Source: an uncultured Lachnospiraceae bacterium
Lineage (GTDB): Bacteria > Bacillota > Clostridia > Lachnospirales > Lachnospiraceae
Reading direction: 5' to 3'
Length of the DNA stretch: 64,000 nucleotides
NCBI GenBank assembly: GCA_910585765.1
Contig: CAJUES010000003.1
Location: forward strand, 48,439 to 112,438
Shown here: positions 8,904 to 16,783 of the stretch, piece by piece
How positions within the stretch are numbered: position 1 is the first letter of the stretch
How the letters are laid out: each line of letters begins with the position of its first letter
Notes under the pieces: model-generated
What the model was told of the DNA's origin: nothing
Database searches by the model: none
The model's input: only the letters and a program-made list of their open reading frames with translations
Position numbers and translations under genes: made by a program

Positions 8904-10142
8904 ATGTATTCATTAGATGAAGTAAGAAAGGTAGATCCCCAGATCGCTGACGCTATCGTGGCAGAGCAGGAGCGTCAGAACAGCCATATCGAGCTGATCG
9001 CTTCCGAGAACTGGGTGAGTGAGGCAGTCATGGCGGCGATGGGAAGCCCGCTGACGAACAAGTATGCGGAGGGATATCCGGGAAAGCGCTATTACGGCGG
9101 CTGCGAGTGCGTGGATGTTGTGGAAAATCTTGCCATAGAGCGTGCAAAGGAGTTGTTTGGCTGCGATTACGCCAATGTCCAGCCGCACTCCGGCGCACAG
9201 GCAAATATGGCAGTCCAGTTTGCGGTGCTGCAGCCGGGTGACACCATCATGGGTATGAATCTTGATCATGGCGGACATCTCACACACGGATCACCGGTCA
9301 ATATGTCCGGAAAATATTTTCATGTGGTGCCGTACGGCGTGGATGACAATGGTTTCCTTGACTATGATAAGATGCGAGAGCTGGCGCTGGAGTGCAGGCC
9401 GAAGATGATCATTGCCGGTGCGAGCGCCTATGCCAGAACGATTGATTTTAAGCGTTTCAGGGAGGTTTGCGACGAGGTGGGTGCCGTCCTGATGGTCGAC
9501 ATGGCGCACATCGCAGGTCTGGTAGCGGCAGGACTCCACCCAAACCCGGTTCCGTATGCGGATGTTGTGACGACGACGACGCACAAGACGCTGAGAGGAC
9601 CGCGCGGGGGACTGATCCTCGCCAGCAAGGAGGCTGCGGAGAAGTACAATTTCAACAAGGCTATCTTCCCGGGGATCCAGGGAGGTCCGCTCATGCATGT
9701 GATCGCGGCAAAGGCAGTGTGTTTCCAGGAAGCGCTCGGCGACGCGTTCAAAGAATACCAGCAGCAAATCATAAAGAACGCGCAGGCGCTCTGCGATGGG
9801 CTGATCAGCAGGGATATCAAGATCGTCTCGGGCGGCACGGACAATCATCTGATGCTTGTGGATCTCACGACATACGACCTCACGGGCAAGGCTGTCGAGA
9901 AGCTGATGGATGAGGCGCACATTACATGCAACAAGAACACGATCCCGAATGATCCCAAGTCACCGTTTGTCACGAGCGGTGTCCGCCTCGGCACGCCGGC
10001 TGTGACCAGCCGCGGCATGAAGGAGGACGACATGGACAGGATCGCGGAGGCGATCGCCCTGGTCATCAAGGAACAGGAGAGCGGGATCGCAGGCGCGAGG
10101 GCGATCGTGCAGTCCCTCACGGATAAATATCCACTGATCTGA
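8904..10142 (+). CDS. glyA: Serine hydroxymethyltransferase
   Basis: PLP enzyme that converts serine and tetrahydrofolate to glycine and methylene-tetrahydrofolate. It is 412 residues, the normal bacterial length. The ATG at 8904 is preferred over the in-frame TTG just before it because GGAGGAG lies 8 nt upstream. Signatures are ELIASENWVS, KYAEGYPGKRYYGGC, HSGAQAN, D-x-A-H-I-A-G-L-V and the lysine motif V-T-T-T-T-H-K-T-L-R-G with the Schiff-base Lys228. The next gene starts 2 bp after the stop, so the two are probably co-transcribed. Confidence 0.98.
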   Translation: MYSLDEVRKVDPQIADAIVAEQERQNSHIELIASENWVSEAVMAAMGSPLTNKYAEGYPGKRYYGGCECVDVVENLAIERAKELFGCDYANVQPHSGAQANMAVQFAVLQPGDTIMGMNLDHGGHLTHGSPVNMSGKYFHVVPYGVDDNGFLDYDKMRELALECRPKMIIAGASAYARTIDFKRFREVCDEVGAVLMVDMAHIAGLVAAGLHPNPVPYADVVTTTTHKTLRGPRGGLILASKEAAEKYNFNKAIFPGIQGGPLMHVIAAKAVCFQEALGDAFKEYQQQIIKNAQALCDGLISRDIKIVSGGTDNHLMLVDLTTYDLTGKAVEKLMDEAHITCNKNTIPNDPKSPFVTSGVRLGTPAVTSRGMKEDDMDRIAEAIALVIKEQESGIAGARAIVQSLTDKYPLI

Positions 10143-10144
10143 AT

Positions 10145-11437
10145 ATGAAAGATGAAAAGACAAGCAGAAGAGAGCGGAGGCGCCGGCGTCTGAGAAACCA
10201 GATCCTTGCCTACCTGCTGCTGATCATCATACTCCTATTGATCTTGGCGGCAGTGTATCTGGGCGGGAAAGGCGTGCTCCGCTATCTGGATGACTACAAT
10301 GATAAAGTGAACAGGGTGATCGAGGAGGCGGAGTCCAGCGTGGCGGCGGAGCAGGAGAGTGCACCGGAGCCATACATTGAGGAGATGCAGAGCACAGAGA
10401 CCGAGACCGGACATGTCGAGGGATATATACCGCCCGAGGAGGAGGACTCGCTGGACGGTCTGATCGAGTCGCTGCTGAGTGAGATGACGATAGAGGAGAT
10501 GGCTGCGGGACTGTTTATCGTGTCCCCGGAGGACATCACGGGCGTCGGGACAGTAGTGCAGGCCAGCGAGGGGACAAAGACTGCAATCACGCAAAATCCT
10601 GTGGGCGGGCTCGTGTACACGTCAAAGAACTTTAATTCGCCGGAGCAGTTCACAAAGATGCTCGCCAACACGAGAGGCTATGCCAAATTTCGTATTTTTA
10701 CGGTTGTGCGTGCAGAGTGCGGTTCGTCGGAGTACGGGCTGGAGGCAACGGCTAAGGCGTCGGAGCTTGGCGATGCGGACAGTGTCAGACAGGCGTACAA
10801 GAGCATTGCGGCAAAACTGGCGTCGTACGGTGTCGATATGAATCTGGCGCCGGTGGCGGATATCGTGTCGGACGGGGGAGATGCTGCTCTTCAGGGAAGG
10901 ACTTTCGGCTCGGATGCGGCGGTCGCAGCGCCGCTTGTGGACGCCGCAGTGCAGGCGATGCAGGAGGAGGAAGTGAGCGCGGTCCTGCAGAAGTTCCCCG
11001 GTGCGGCGGCAGGCTCAAAAAGCCTGGAAGAACTCAAAAACAGCGAGTTTGCAGTATATGACCTGGCGATCCGCAACGGAGTGGACTGCATCATGGTGTC
11101 ACATGTCCGGGCTGCAGATGTGACGGGGGATGACACGCCGTCATCGCTGTCGCGGGTGATGATCAATGATGTGCTCAGGGAGACATTGGGCTATGACGGC
11201 GTGGTGATGACGGATTTTCTGGATGACAGCGCCATCACGGACAGCTACAGTTCCGCCGAGGCTGCAGTGGCAGCTATACAGGCAGGCGCGGATCTGCTGC
11301 TGTCACCTGAGGACTATCAGGAGGCATACGAAGGTGTCCTGCAGGCGATCGCGGATGGGACGATCACGCCGGAGCGCATTCACGATTCTGTCTATCGGAT
11401 CTACCGTGTGAAATACAAGAATGCGATCGGGACATGA
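10145..11437 (+). CDS. Membrane-anchored GH3-fold protein with degenerate active site
   Basis: 430 residues: a basic N-terminus, a membrane segment at about 20-42, an acidic linker to about 105, then a domain that follows the beta-N-acetylhexosaminidase (NagZ-like GH3) pattern. Recognisable parts are N-P-V-G-G-L-V-Y near 151-158, MNLAPVADI at 232-240, LQGRTFGSD, MVSHV and GYDGVVMTDFLDDSAIT, which keeps the presumed nucleophile Asp357. Two hallmarks are lost: the substrate-binding D-x-E-G-G is R-A-E-C-G-S (189-194), and the general-acid K-H-F-P-G-H-G loop is Q-K-F-P-G-A-A (282-288). It may be a binding or scaffold protein at the cell surface instead of an active hydrolase. It follows glyA by 2 bp without a strong ribosome binding site, consistent with translational coupling. 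Confidence 0.82.
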   Translation: MKDEKTSRRERRRRRLRNQILAYLLLIIILLLILAAVYLGGKGVLRYLDDYNDKVNRVIEEAESSVAAEQESAPEPYIEEMQSTETETGHVEGYIPPEEEDSLDGLIESLLSEMTIEEMAAGLFIVSPEDITGVGTVVQASEGTKTAITQNPVGGLVYTSKNFNSPEQFTKMLANTRGYAKFRIFTVVRAECGSSEYGLEATAKASELGDADSVRQAYKSIAAKLASYGVDMNLAPVADIVSDGGDAALQGRTFGSDAAVAAPLVDAAVQAMQEEEVSAVLQKFPGAAAGSKSLEELKNSEFAVYDLAIRNGVDCIMVSHVRAADVTGDDTPSSLSRVMINDVLRETLGYDGVVMTDFLDDSAITDSYSSAEAAVAAIQAGADLLLSPEDYQEAYEGVLQAIADGTITPERIHDSVYRIYRVKYKNAIGT

Positions 11438-11468
11438 CCATCCAGACACATGATTTGACCGTGTTTTG

Positions 11469-11624
11469 AAAAATACGTTACAGTTCAGCCCAGGACTTCG
11501 CACTGCGCTGCGAAGTCCGCGAGAAAGCATCGCGGTTGAGATGCAGCAAGTCAGCCGCGAAGCGGTTTTTGCATGGCCTGACGCCTGTAACAGGAACCCG
11601 AAGGCTGAACTGTTACAAAAATAC
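11469..11624. mobile_element. MITE-like palindromic element with target-site duplication
   Basis: A 140-bp non-coding element (11477-11616) bounded by 14-bp inverted ends, GTTACAGTTCAGCC and GGCTGAACTGTTAC, one mismatch. It is flanked on both sides by the direct repeat AAAAATAC (11469-11476 and 11617-11624), as expected for an 8-bp target duplication. Inside is a perfect 10-bp hairpin (11493-11518) plus smaller stems. No transposase is encoded, so it would need to be moved in trans. Confidence 0.7.
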
Positions 11625-11645
11625 AGGAAAATCATCGAAAAACAG

Positions 11646-11674
11646 TTGACAAAGAAAAGATTGTATAGTATAGT
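11646..11674 (+). promoter_or_regulatory. tRNA-Gly promoter
   Basis: TTGACA (consensus), 17 bp, TATAGT, 41 nt upstream of the tRNA. Confidence 0.8.
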
Positions 11675-11714
11675 ATATCTTGTTCGTGAGAGAATACGGA
11701 CGGGATATACACAT

Positions 11715-11787
11715 GCGATAGTGGCGTAGTTGGTAACGCGCGACCTTGCCAAGGTCGAGACCGCGGGTTCGAGCCCCGTCTATCGCT
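11715..11787 (+). tRNA. tRNA-Gly (anticodon GCC)
   Basis: 73-nt cloverleaf. The acceptor stem GCGATAG/CTATCGC pairs fully. The anticodon arm CGACC-TTGCCAA-GGTCG gives GCC. The T arm contains GGGTTCGAGCCCC. CCA is not encoded. A recombinase remnant points toward its 3' end. Confidence 0.95.
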
Positions 11788-11791
11788 CTTG

Positions 11792-11835
11792 AAAAAGCCT
11801 GTAATTGCAAGGGGTTGGAACAATTACAGGCTTTT
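11792..11835 (+). terminator. Terminator after tRNA-Gly
   Basis: Perfect 15-bp stem AAAAGCCTGTAATTG/CAATTACAGGCTTTT with a 13-nt loop. Confidence 0.9.
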
Positions 11836-11952
11836 GATTTACTTTTTTTCTAAGTATTTATCTAAAGTTTTTATAATATACGTCTATTTAATCTGATATA
11901 AAGATTGATTTTCGAACTTTTCTAAAGAAGTTTTTAAATAAAATTAGAAAAA

Positions 11953-12706
11953 TTATAAAATTTTATTCTTGATTGGAATAATCTTCGCACCATATTCTTC
12001 AAGAGTTTCTTCGTGCATCCGTTCGGTGAGGTGCGCGTAGTGATGCTCCATGGTTTTGGCGCTGTTACCCATAATCTCCGAGATGAGCTTGCTCTTCTTG
12101 CCATTGATGATCAGATTGGTGGCAAAAGAGTGTCGGCTGTCATACAAGCGTATGTTGGGAAGATATTGATATTTTGATGGCAGTGTTCCGTAGGTCTCTT
12201 CCAGCTCGCGGCATAGTGCGTTGTTTTTATTGAGCAGAGACTTAAAATTTTTTGACAGGTTGTCCGGCTTGACGGGCAGGCCATCGGGGCGGATGAATAA
12301 AAAATTGTTATCCTGTTCGGGCGTCATCTCATCAGTTGCGCGCGCCTCTAAACATTTTCTGTGTTTGCGCCGAAGCTGATCCATGATCATTAAGATCACT
12401 GGTATTTCCGTATTTATTGAGTCCTCGATTGAGTGTGGGGACGCGCTGGGGCGTCAGATCACTCTCTGAGAGTCCGCACAGTTCGCCCGGGCGGGTACCA
12501 AGGGCAAATATCAATACGAGCATGGCATAATACGTATTTTCAGCCACAAAGGGAAGCTGCAGAAAGTATGTGATCTGATCCTCGTTCCATGTGGTATGTT
12601 TCCCCGCGGTTACTTTGCAGCGTTTTACGCCGTCCATTGGACTTGCAGATATTATTTTGAGGGTATCTTTTGCAAAATTAAAAATATTGCAGAGGCATTC
12701 CTGCAT
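11953..12706 (-). pseudogene. Tyrosine recombinase (phage/ICE-type integrase), frameshifted and N-terminally truncated
   Basis: Two minus-strand frames together make most of a tyrosine recombinase catalytic domain. The upstream part (12706-12332) has FNFAKD, NPMDGVKR-like SPMDGVKRC and the first catalytic Arg in ALGTRPGELCGL. The downstream part (12399-11953) has the R-x-x-H motif in YDSRHSFATN and the nucleophile Tyr in MEHHYAHL. The frames switch near 12400 with about 20 residues missing between them, and the N-terminal arm and core-binding domains are absent. A functional enzyme is not possible. The 3' end points to tRNA-Gly, the usual arrangement when such an element integrates at a tRNA gene. 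No second attachment site is seen. Confidence 0.88.
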
Positions 12707-12730
12707 CTGCAGTAATGGTTACAGTTTCTG

Positions 12731-12766
12731 ATTGGTCAGTGCTGGTAACACTGGCCGATTTTTTTA
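12731..12766 (+). terminator. Isolated Rho-independent terminator (element remnant)
   Basis: ATTGGTCAGTG and CACTGGCCGAT form an 11-bp RNA stem with two G-U pairs, followed by T7. No intact plus-strand gene ends into it, so it is probably left over from the lost element. Confidence 0.75.
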
Positions 12767-12781
12767 TTCAGTTGCGATATC

Positions 12782-12991
12782 GCAGCGGAAATTGACAGCT
12801 TCCCGCTTCCTGTCTGCAAGTTCGGACGAGCCCGTTTTTGTCGTTCATTTCGAACAGACGGTGCAGATTATGGTAAATGTCCTTCAAAAAAGGAAACTTA
12901 TTTTGGTTTTAAAGTTCATGCCATGATCACATTAGAAGGTTACATTACAGCATTTGAAATTACTCCTGCAAGCATTGATGACCGGGAAGGC
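12782..12991 (+). pseudogene. DDE transposase fragment (IS982/IS5-like)
   Basis: One uninterrupted reading frame of about 70 residues contains IDSFPLPVCKFGRARFC, then YGKCPSKKETYFGFKVHAM, then ITLEGYITAFEITPASIDD followed by REG. I-D-S-x-P-x-P-V-C carries the first catalytic Asp, and FGFKVHAMIT...ITPASIDDREG is the family's middle region. The start, the second Asp (G-D-K-G-Y) and the Glu are missing. After REGVK the frame stays open but leaves the family pattern. No terminal inverted repeats were found. Confidence 0.8.
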
Positions 12992-13169
12992 GTTAAGTCT
13001 GCTCATGCATTTATGTACATAACCCTGTATGAATTAATCCGGATCGGGATCTTTTTGGCCGGCTTCGCAGCCTTGCTGTCATTGCCGGATTGCAGGAGAC
13101 GGACTTCGTTCACGACTGCTTTTGCACACCGGCTTCGGCGAAGATAACGTTTTGAATTTTTTTTGGAAA
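12992..13169. other. Non-coding remnant DNA between IS fragment and sigK
   Basis: No supported gene. The reading frame from the transposase fragment continues to 13147 without family similarity. Several short G/C stems are present (around 13060-13075 and 13130-13142). It is probably the decayed interior of the mobile element. Confidence 0.4.
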
Positions 13170-13199
13170 GGCACTTAAAAGGGTGGGTGTTCATACAAT
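13170..13199 (+). promoter_or_regulatory. Candidate sigma-E-type promoter of sigK
   Basis: CATACAAT at 13192-13199 matches the Bacillus sigma-E -10 consensus CATACAHT fully. The -35 region (GGCACTTA, 13170-13177, 14-bp spacer) is only a partial match. Predicted start of transcription is about 20 nt before the TTG start codon. Confidence 0.5.
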
Positions 13200-13226
13200 A
13201 GAATAAATGAGTCCTGGGGGCATTTC

Positions 13227-13886
13227 TTGAAGACCTTTGAGCAACCTTTATCTGCCAAGGAGGAGACTTTGTACCTGGAAGCGATGAACAGCGAGGATTT
13301 GGAAGCAGCCCATAGGGCAAGGCAGATATTGATCGAGAGGAATCTGCGCCTGGTGGCACACGTGTCAAAGAAGTACATGGGGTGCGGTGAAGATATGGAG
13401 GATCTGATATCCATAGGAACCATAGGGCTGATCAAGGCAGTGAATACCTTCAAGGCAGAGAAGGGCAGCAGACTTGCCACATACGCGGCAAGATGCATAG
13501 ACAATGAGCTGTTGATGATGTTTCGGGCGAGAAAAAAAGTTACGCGGGAGGTATCGCTGTATGAGCCAATCGGAACGGACAAAGAGGGGAATGAGATCAA
13601 TCTGATTGATGTCTGTGAGCAGGAGCAGCGCGATATCGTGGATGACATGGATATGATGGCAAAACTGGGCTGCCTGTCCCGCCTGATCGAAGAAAAACTC
13701 GACGAGAGGGAACGCGAGATCATAAGAATGCGGTATGGCATGCTCGGAAAAAGCTTTACCGGGGAGGAGATGACACAGCGGGATATCGGGAAGCTGCTGG
13801 GGATTTCCAGGAGTTATGTGTCCCGCATCGAGAAGAAGGCACTCGGAAAACTGAGGGCAGGTCTGGAAGAGGAAAAACTGTGTTAA
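13227..13886 (+). CDS. sigK: RNA polymerase sporulation sigma factor SigK
   Basis: Sigma-70 family factor, 219 residues. Region 2 shows ERNLRLVAHVSKKYMG, DLISIGTIGLIKAVNTF and RLATYAARCIDNEL. Region 3 has the SigE/SigK hallmark PIGTDKEGNEINLIDV. Region 4 has the helix-turn-helix TQRDIGKLLGISRSYVSRIE. This is the late mother-cell sigma factor, or less likely SigE. The only supported start is TTG at 13227 after GGGGG, because an in-frame stop lies at 13176 and no ATG or GTG is available. The protein thus begins at K-T-F-E-Q-P-L-S, the point where mature SigK starts in B. subtilis, so no pro-sequence is encoded. C. difficile SigK is known to lack one as well. Mobile-element debris lies directly upstream. 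Confidence 0.85.
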   Translation: MKTFEQPLSAKEETLYLEAMNSEDLEAAHRARQILIERNLRLVAHVSKKYMGCGEDMEDLISIGTIGLIKAVNTFKAEKGSRLATYAARCIDNELLMMFRARKKVTREVSLYEPIGTDKEGNEINLIDVCEQEQRDIVDDMDMMAKLGCLSRLIEEKLDEREREIIRMRYGMLGKSFTGEEMTQRDIGKLLGISRSYVSRIEKKALGKLRAGLEEEKLC

Positions 13887-13896
13887 AATGTATTAT

Positions 13897-13929
13897 TTTT
13901 TACATTTCGAGTGCTGATTTTTACATTTC
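13897..13929 (+). repeat. Two direct repeats TTTTTACATTTC 21 bp apart
   Basis: Copies at 13897-13908 and 13918-13929, spaced two helical turns, between sigK and comM. A third copy, extended to 14 nt, is at 33422-33435 before another promoter. Confidence 0.5.
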
Positions 13930-13931
13930 AG

Positions 13932-13960
13932 TTGTTTTCCTAAGCTGCATATGTTATATA
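13932..13960 (+). promoter_or_regulatory. Candidate comM promoter
   Basis: TTGTTT, 17 bp, TGtTATATA (extended -10), 38 nt before the start codon, right after the direct repeats. Confidence 0.4.
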
Positions 13961-13997
13961 TGACAAATAACACATAAGAGCGAAGGAGTACGGATTG

Positions 13998-15539
13998 ATG
14001 TATAGCAGAGTGATCACGGGAGCCATCAGCGGCATTGAGAGCATGCTCGCGGCGGTGGAAGTCGATGCGTCCAGGGGCATGCCTGGATTCGAGATGGTGG
14101 GACAGCTGAGCGGTGAGGTAAGGGAGGCAAAGGAGCGCGTCAGAGTGGCTCTCAAAAATGCCTCCATCGAAATACCTCCCATGCGGCTCACAGTCAGTAT
14201 CTCGCCGGCGGAAGTGAAGAAGGAGGGAGCATCCTACGATCTCCCGATAGCGATCGGTATTCTCGTGTCGCTGGGATTGATACCGGCGGAGGGCATACAG
14301 GATACGCTGATCGTGGGGGAGCTGGGGCTGGACGGAGAAGTGCGTGCGGTCAGAGGAGTGCTTCCCATCGTCCGGAAGGCAGAGCAGGAACATATCAGGA
14401 GATGCGTCGTGCCGTCTGCAAATGTGCGCGAAGGCGCAGTCATAGATCATGTCGAGATCATCGGTGTGAGCAGCCTGGCGGAAACTATAGAGTACCTGCA
14501 GGAGGTCGAGGAGCGAAAGCCGCAGAAGATAGCGCCAGCCAGCCGGACTTTGACCGGGGACTTCGATGAGCCGGCGGCAGACCTGGATTTCTGCGAGATC
14601 AACGGTCAGGAATCCGTAAAGCGCGCCGTGGAAGTGGCTGCGGCAGGATTTCACCACATTCTGATGATCGGTCCGCCAGGCTCCGGCAAGACCATGATCG
14701 CGAAGCGGATACCGACGATACTGCCGGATCTGTCCAGGGAGGAGAGCCTTGAAGTCTCCACGATATACAGCGTGGCGGGGCAGCTCGACGGCGGTAAGGC
14801 ACTGATCACGAGAAGACCCTTTCTCGATCCGCACCACACGATTTCCGAACAGGCGCTCGCAGGCGGCGGGAGGATCCCCAGGCCAGGCGTCATCTCGTTG
14901 GCACACCGGGGCGTCCTCTTTATGGACGAGCTGCCGGAGTTTCGCCACAACGCGATCGAGATCCTGAGACAACCTCTCGAGGACAAGCGTATACATATAG
15001 CCAGGACGTACGGAAACTTTGTATACCCTGCAGACTTTATGCTGGTGGCTGCGATGAACCCCTGTCCGTGCGGCTATTTTCCGGACAGAAACCGGTGTGC
15101 GTGTACGGAGACGGAGGTCAGGAAGTACCTGTCAAGGATATCGGGACCGATCCTGGACAGGATCGATGTGGTGACGGAGGCACCGAGAGTAGATATCAGA
15201 CAGCTGTCCGCAGATATGCGCAATGAGTGCAGCGCCGATATCAGACGGCGCGTGGCGGGGGCGAGAGAGCGCCAGCGCGCGCGTTACATGGGGACAGGCT
15301 ATCGGTTCAACGCCGAGCTGCGCCCGGGTGATATCAGGGAGTACTGCAGGCTTGGGACGAGAGAACAGCACATGATGGAGGAAATATTTACCATGATGAA
15401 TCTGTCGGCGCGTGCATATCATAAAATTATAAAGGTGGCGAGGACCATCGCGGACTTGGACGGGAAGGACGATATTGGCACGGAACAGATCAGCGAGGCA
15501 GTCTGCTATAGAATAAATGATAAAGGATATTGGAATTAG
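13998..15539 (+). CDS. comM: ComM/YifB-family Mg-chelatase-like AAA+ ATPase
   Basis: 513 residues. The start at 13998 has AAGGAG 9 nt upstream. The N-terminal ChlI-like domain (G-M-P-G-F-E-M-V-G, R-L-T-V-S-I-S-P-A-E) precedes an AAA+ module with Walker A GPPGSGKTM near 225, Walker B LFMDELPEF and the cysteine cluster CPCGYFPDRNRCACTE. A C-terminal Mg-chelatase domain follows. In Gram-negative species ComM is a branch-migration helicase used in natural transformation; the role in Firmicutes is less studied. dprA follows after 3 bp, which supports a DNA-uptake or recombination role. Confidence 0.95.
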   Translation: MYSRVITGAISGIESMLAAVEVDASRGMPGFEMVGQLSGEVREAKERVRVALKNASIEIPPMRLTVSISPAEVKKEGASYDLPIAIGILVSLGLIPAEGIQDTLIVGELGLDGEVRAVRGVLPIVRKAEQEHIRRCVVPSANVREGAVIDHVEIIGVSSLAETIEYLQEVEERKPQKIAPASRTLTGDFDEPAADLDFCEINGQESVKRAVEVAAAGFHHILMIGPPGSGKTMIAKRIPTILPDLSREESLEVSTIYSVAGQLDGGKALITRRPFLDPHHTISEQALAGGGRIPRPGVISLAHRGVLFMDELPEFRHNAIEILRQPLEDKRIHIARTYGNFVYPADFMLVAAMNPCPCGYFPDRNRCACTETEVRKYLSRISGPILDRIDVVTEAPRVDIRQLSADMRNECSADIRRRVAGARERQRARYMGTGYRFNAELRPGDIREYCRLGTREQHMMEEIFTMMNLSARAYHKIIKVARTIADLDGKDDIGTEQISEAVCYRINDKGYWN

Positions 15540-15542
15540 CGT

Positions 15543-16670
15543 ATGACAGAAGAGAGAGATGGGTTGGAACAGAACATGTATGCCGCCTGGCTCGACGCCA
15601 TGAGCTGGGTCGCGGGCGAGACGAAGTACAGGCTCCTCGGCGCGGCAGGAAGCCCGCGGGGGATATACGAGATGGGCGAGGGGCAGCTGGCTGCGCTCAT
15701 GGGGCTGCAGGGCTGTGAGCGCTTTTTGCAGCACAGGAAAAATATAAAACCACAAAGCGTATGGGAGGATCTCGCAGAGAGCGGCATCGGCTATACATAC
15801 TGCCAGGCGGCGTCTTTTCCCCAAAAGCTTGCCAGGATCCCCGATCCGCCTTTTGGGATCTTTTACAAGGGAAGGCTTCCCGACGGCAGTGCGCGCGCGG
15901 TGGCGGTGATCGGTGCGAGGAAATGCAGTGAGTATGGCAGATTCATGGCGGAGCGGTTTGCAAAAGGCTTTGCAGGGCATGGTGTGGATGTCATAAGCGG
16001 TATGGCGATGGGGATAGACGGCATCAGCCAGGCGGCAGCGCTGAGTGCGGGGGGAAGCTCCTACGCAGTGCTCGGATGCGGCGTCGACATCGTCTACCCG
16101 CGGAGCAATGAAACGCTTTACAGGCAGCTGTTGGAAAGCGGTGGCGTGCTGTCGGAGTATCCGCCCCGGATGGAACCAAGACCGGCGCTCTTCCCACCGA
16201 GGAACCGCATCATCAGCGCGCTTGCGGACGTGGTGCTCGTCGTGGAAGCGCGGGAGAAGAGCGGGACGCTGATCACCGTGGATATGGCGCTGGAGCAGGG
16301 GCGGGAAGTGTACGCGGTGCCGGGAAGATGCACGGACAGCCTCAGCATGGGCTGCAACCGCCTGATCCGTCAGGGGGCTGCGGTCGCCGTCACGCCGGAG
16401 GACATCATCGATGAGATGGGATGGGAGACGATCCCGCAAAAGCCGCAAAAACAGTCACAGCCGGCAAAAAATCTGTCGGAGGCGGCGCGGGAGGTCTATG
16501 CAGTCCTCGAAATGCTGCCAGCCACGCAGGATGTGATCGTCTCAAAGCTTCGAGAGAGGGGGAACACCTGCACGATACCGCAGGTCTGCCAGGGGCTTGT
16601 GGAACTGGAATTAAAGGGTCTTATCCTGTGCAGGGACAGACAGTACGGACGTCTGCGGGACGATTTATGA
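15543..16670 (+). CDS. dprA: DprA, DNA processing protein
   Basis: 375 residues. An N-terminal helical region is followed by the Rossmann-like DprA core (VIGARKCSEYGR, SGMAMGIDGISQAAAL, VLGCGVDIVYPRSN, ALFPPRNRIISALAD, EAREKSGTLITVDMALEQGR and VPGR). A winged-helix C-domain sits at about 310-370. DprA binds incoming single-stranded DNA and loads RecA. The gene starts 3 bp after comM and is followed by topA, a conserved Firmicute neighbour. Confidence 0.96.
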   Translation: MTEERDGLEQNMYAAWLDAMSWVAGETKYRLLGAAGSPRGIYEMGEGQLAALMGLQGCERFLQHRKNIKPQSVWEDLAESGIGYTYCQAASFPQKLARIPDPPFGIFYKGRLPDGSARAVAVIGARKCSEYGRFMAERFAKGFAGHGVDVISGMAMGIDGISQAAALSAGGSSYAVLGCGVDIVYPRSNETLYRQLLESGGVLSEYPPRMEPRPALFPPRNRIISALADVVLVVEAREKSGTLITVDMALEQGREVYAVPGRCTDSLSMGCNRLIRQGAAVAVTPEDIIDEMGWETIPQKPQKQSQPAKNLSEAAREVYAVLEMLPATQDVIVSKLRERGNTCTIPQVCQGLVELELKGLILCRDRQYGRLRDDL

Positions 16671-16689
16671 AATATTTTCTAAAATTTTA

Positions 16690-16718
16690 CTTGCCACGGT
16701 TTGAAAATTGGGTTATAG
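16690..16718 (+). promoter_or_regulatory. topA promoter
   Basis: TTGCCA, 17 bp, TATAGT; each hexamer 5 of 6. Leader about 60 nt. Confidence 0.65.
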
Positions 16719-16783
16719 TGGTGAACGTAAGTCAGATAAAACAAAATGATATATAATATAGAAGAAATAGGTAGAGGTTGGAT

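Noticed and set aside
11466..11729. 87-codon plus-strand frame upstream of tRNA-Gly
   Set aside because: It runs through the MITE-like hairpins and into the tRNA promoter and tRNA; this is non-coding sequence.
12723..12926. Separate small protein starting near 12732
   Set aside because: The frame is out of phase with the recognisable transposase fragment and begins inside a terminator stem.
11715..13226. Second attachment site (repeat of the tRNA-Gly 3' end) bounding the integrase remnant
   Set aside because: I compared the T-arm and acceptor sequence by eye through 13.2 kb and saw no copy; the distal end appears lost.
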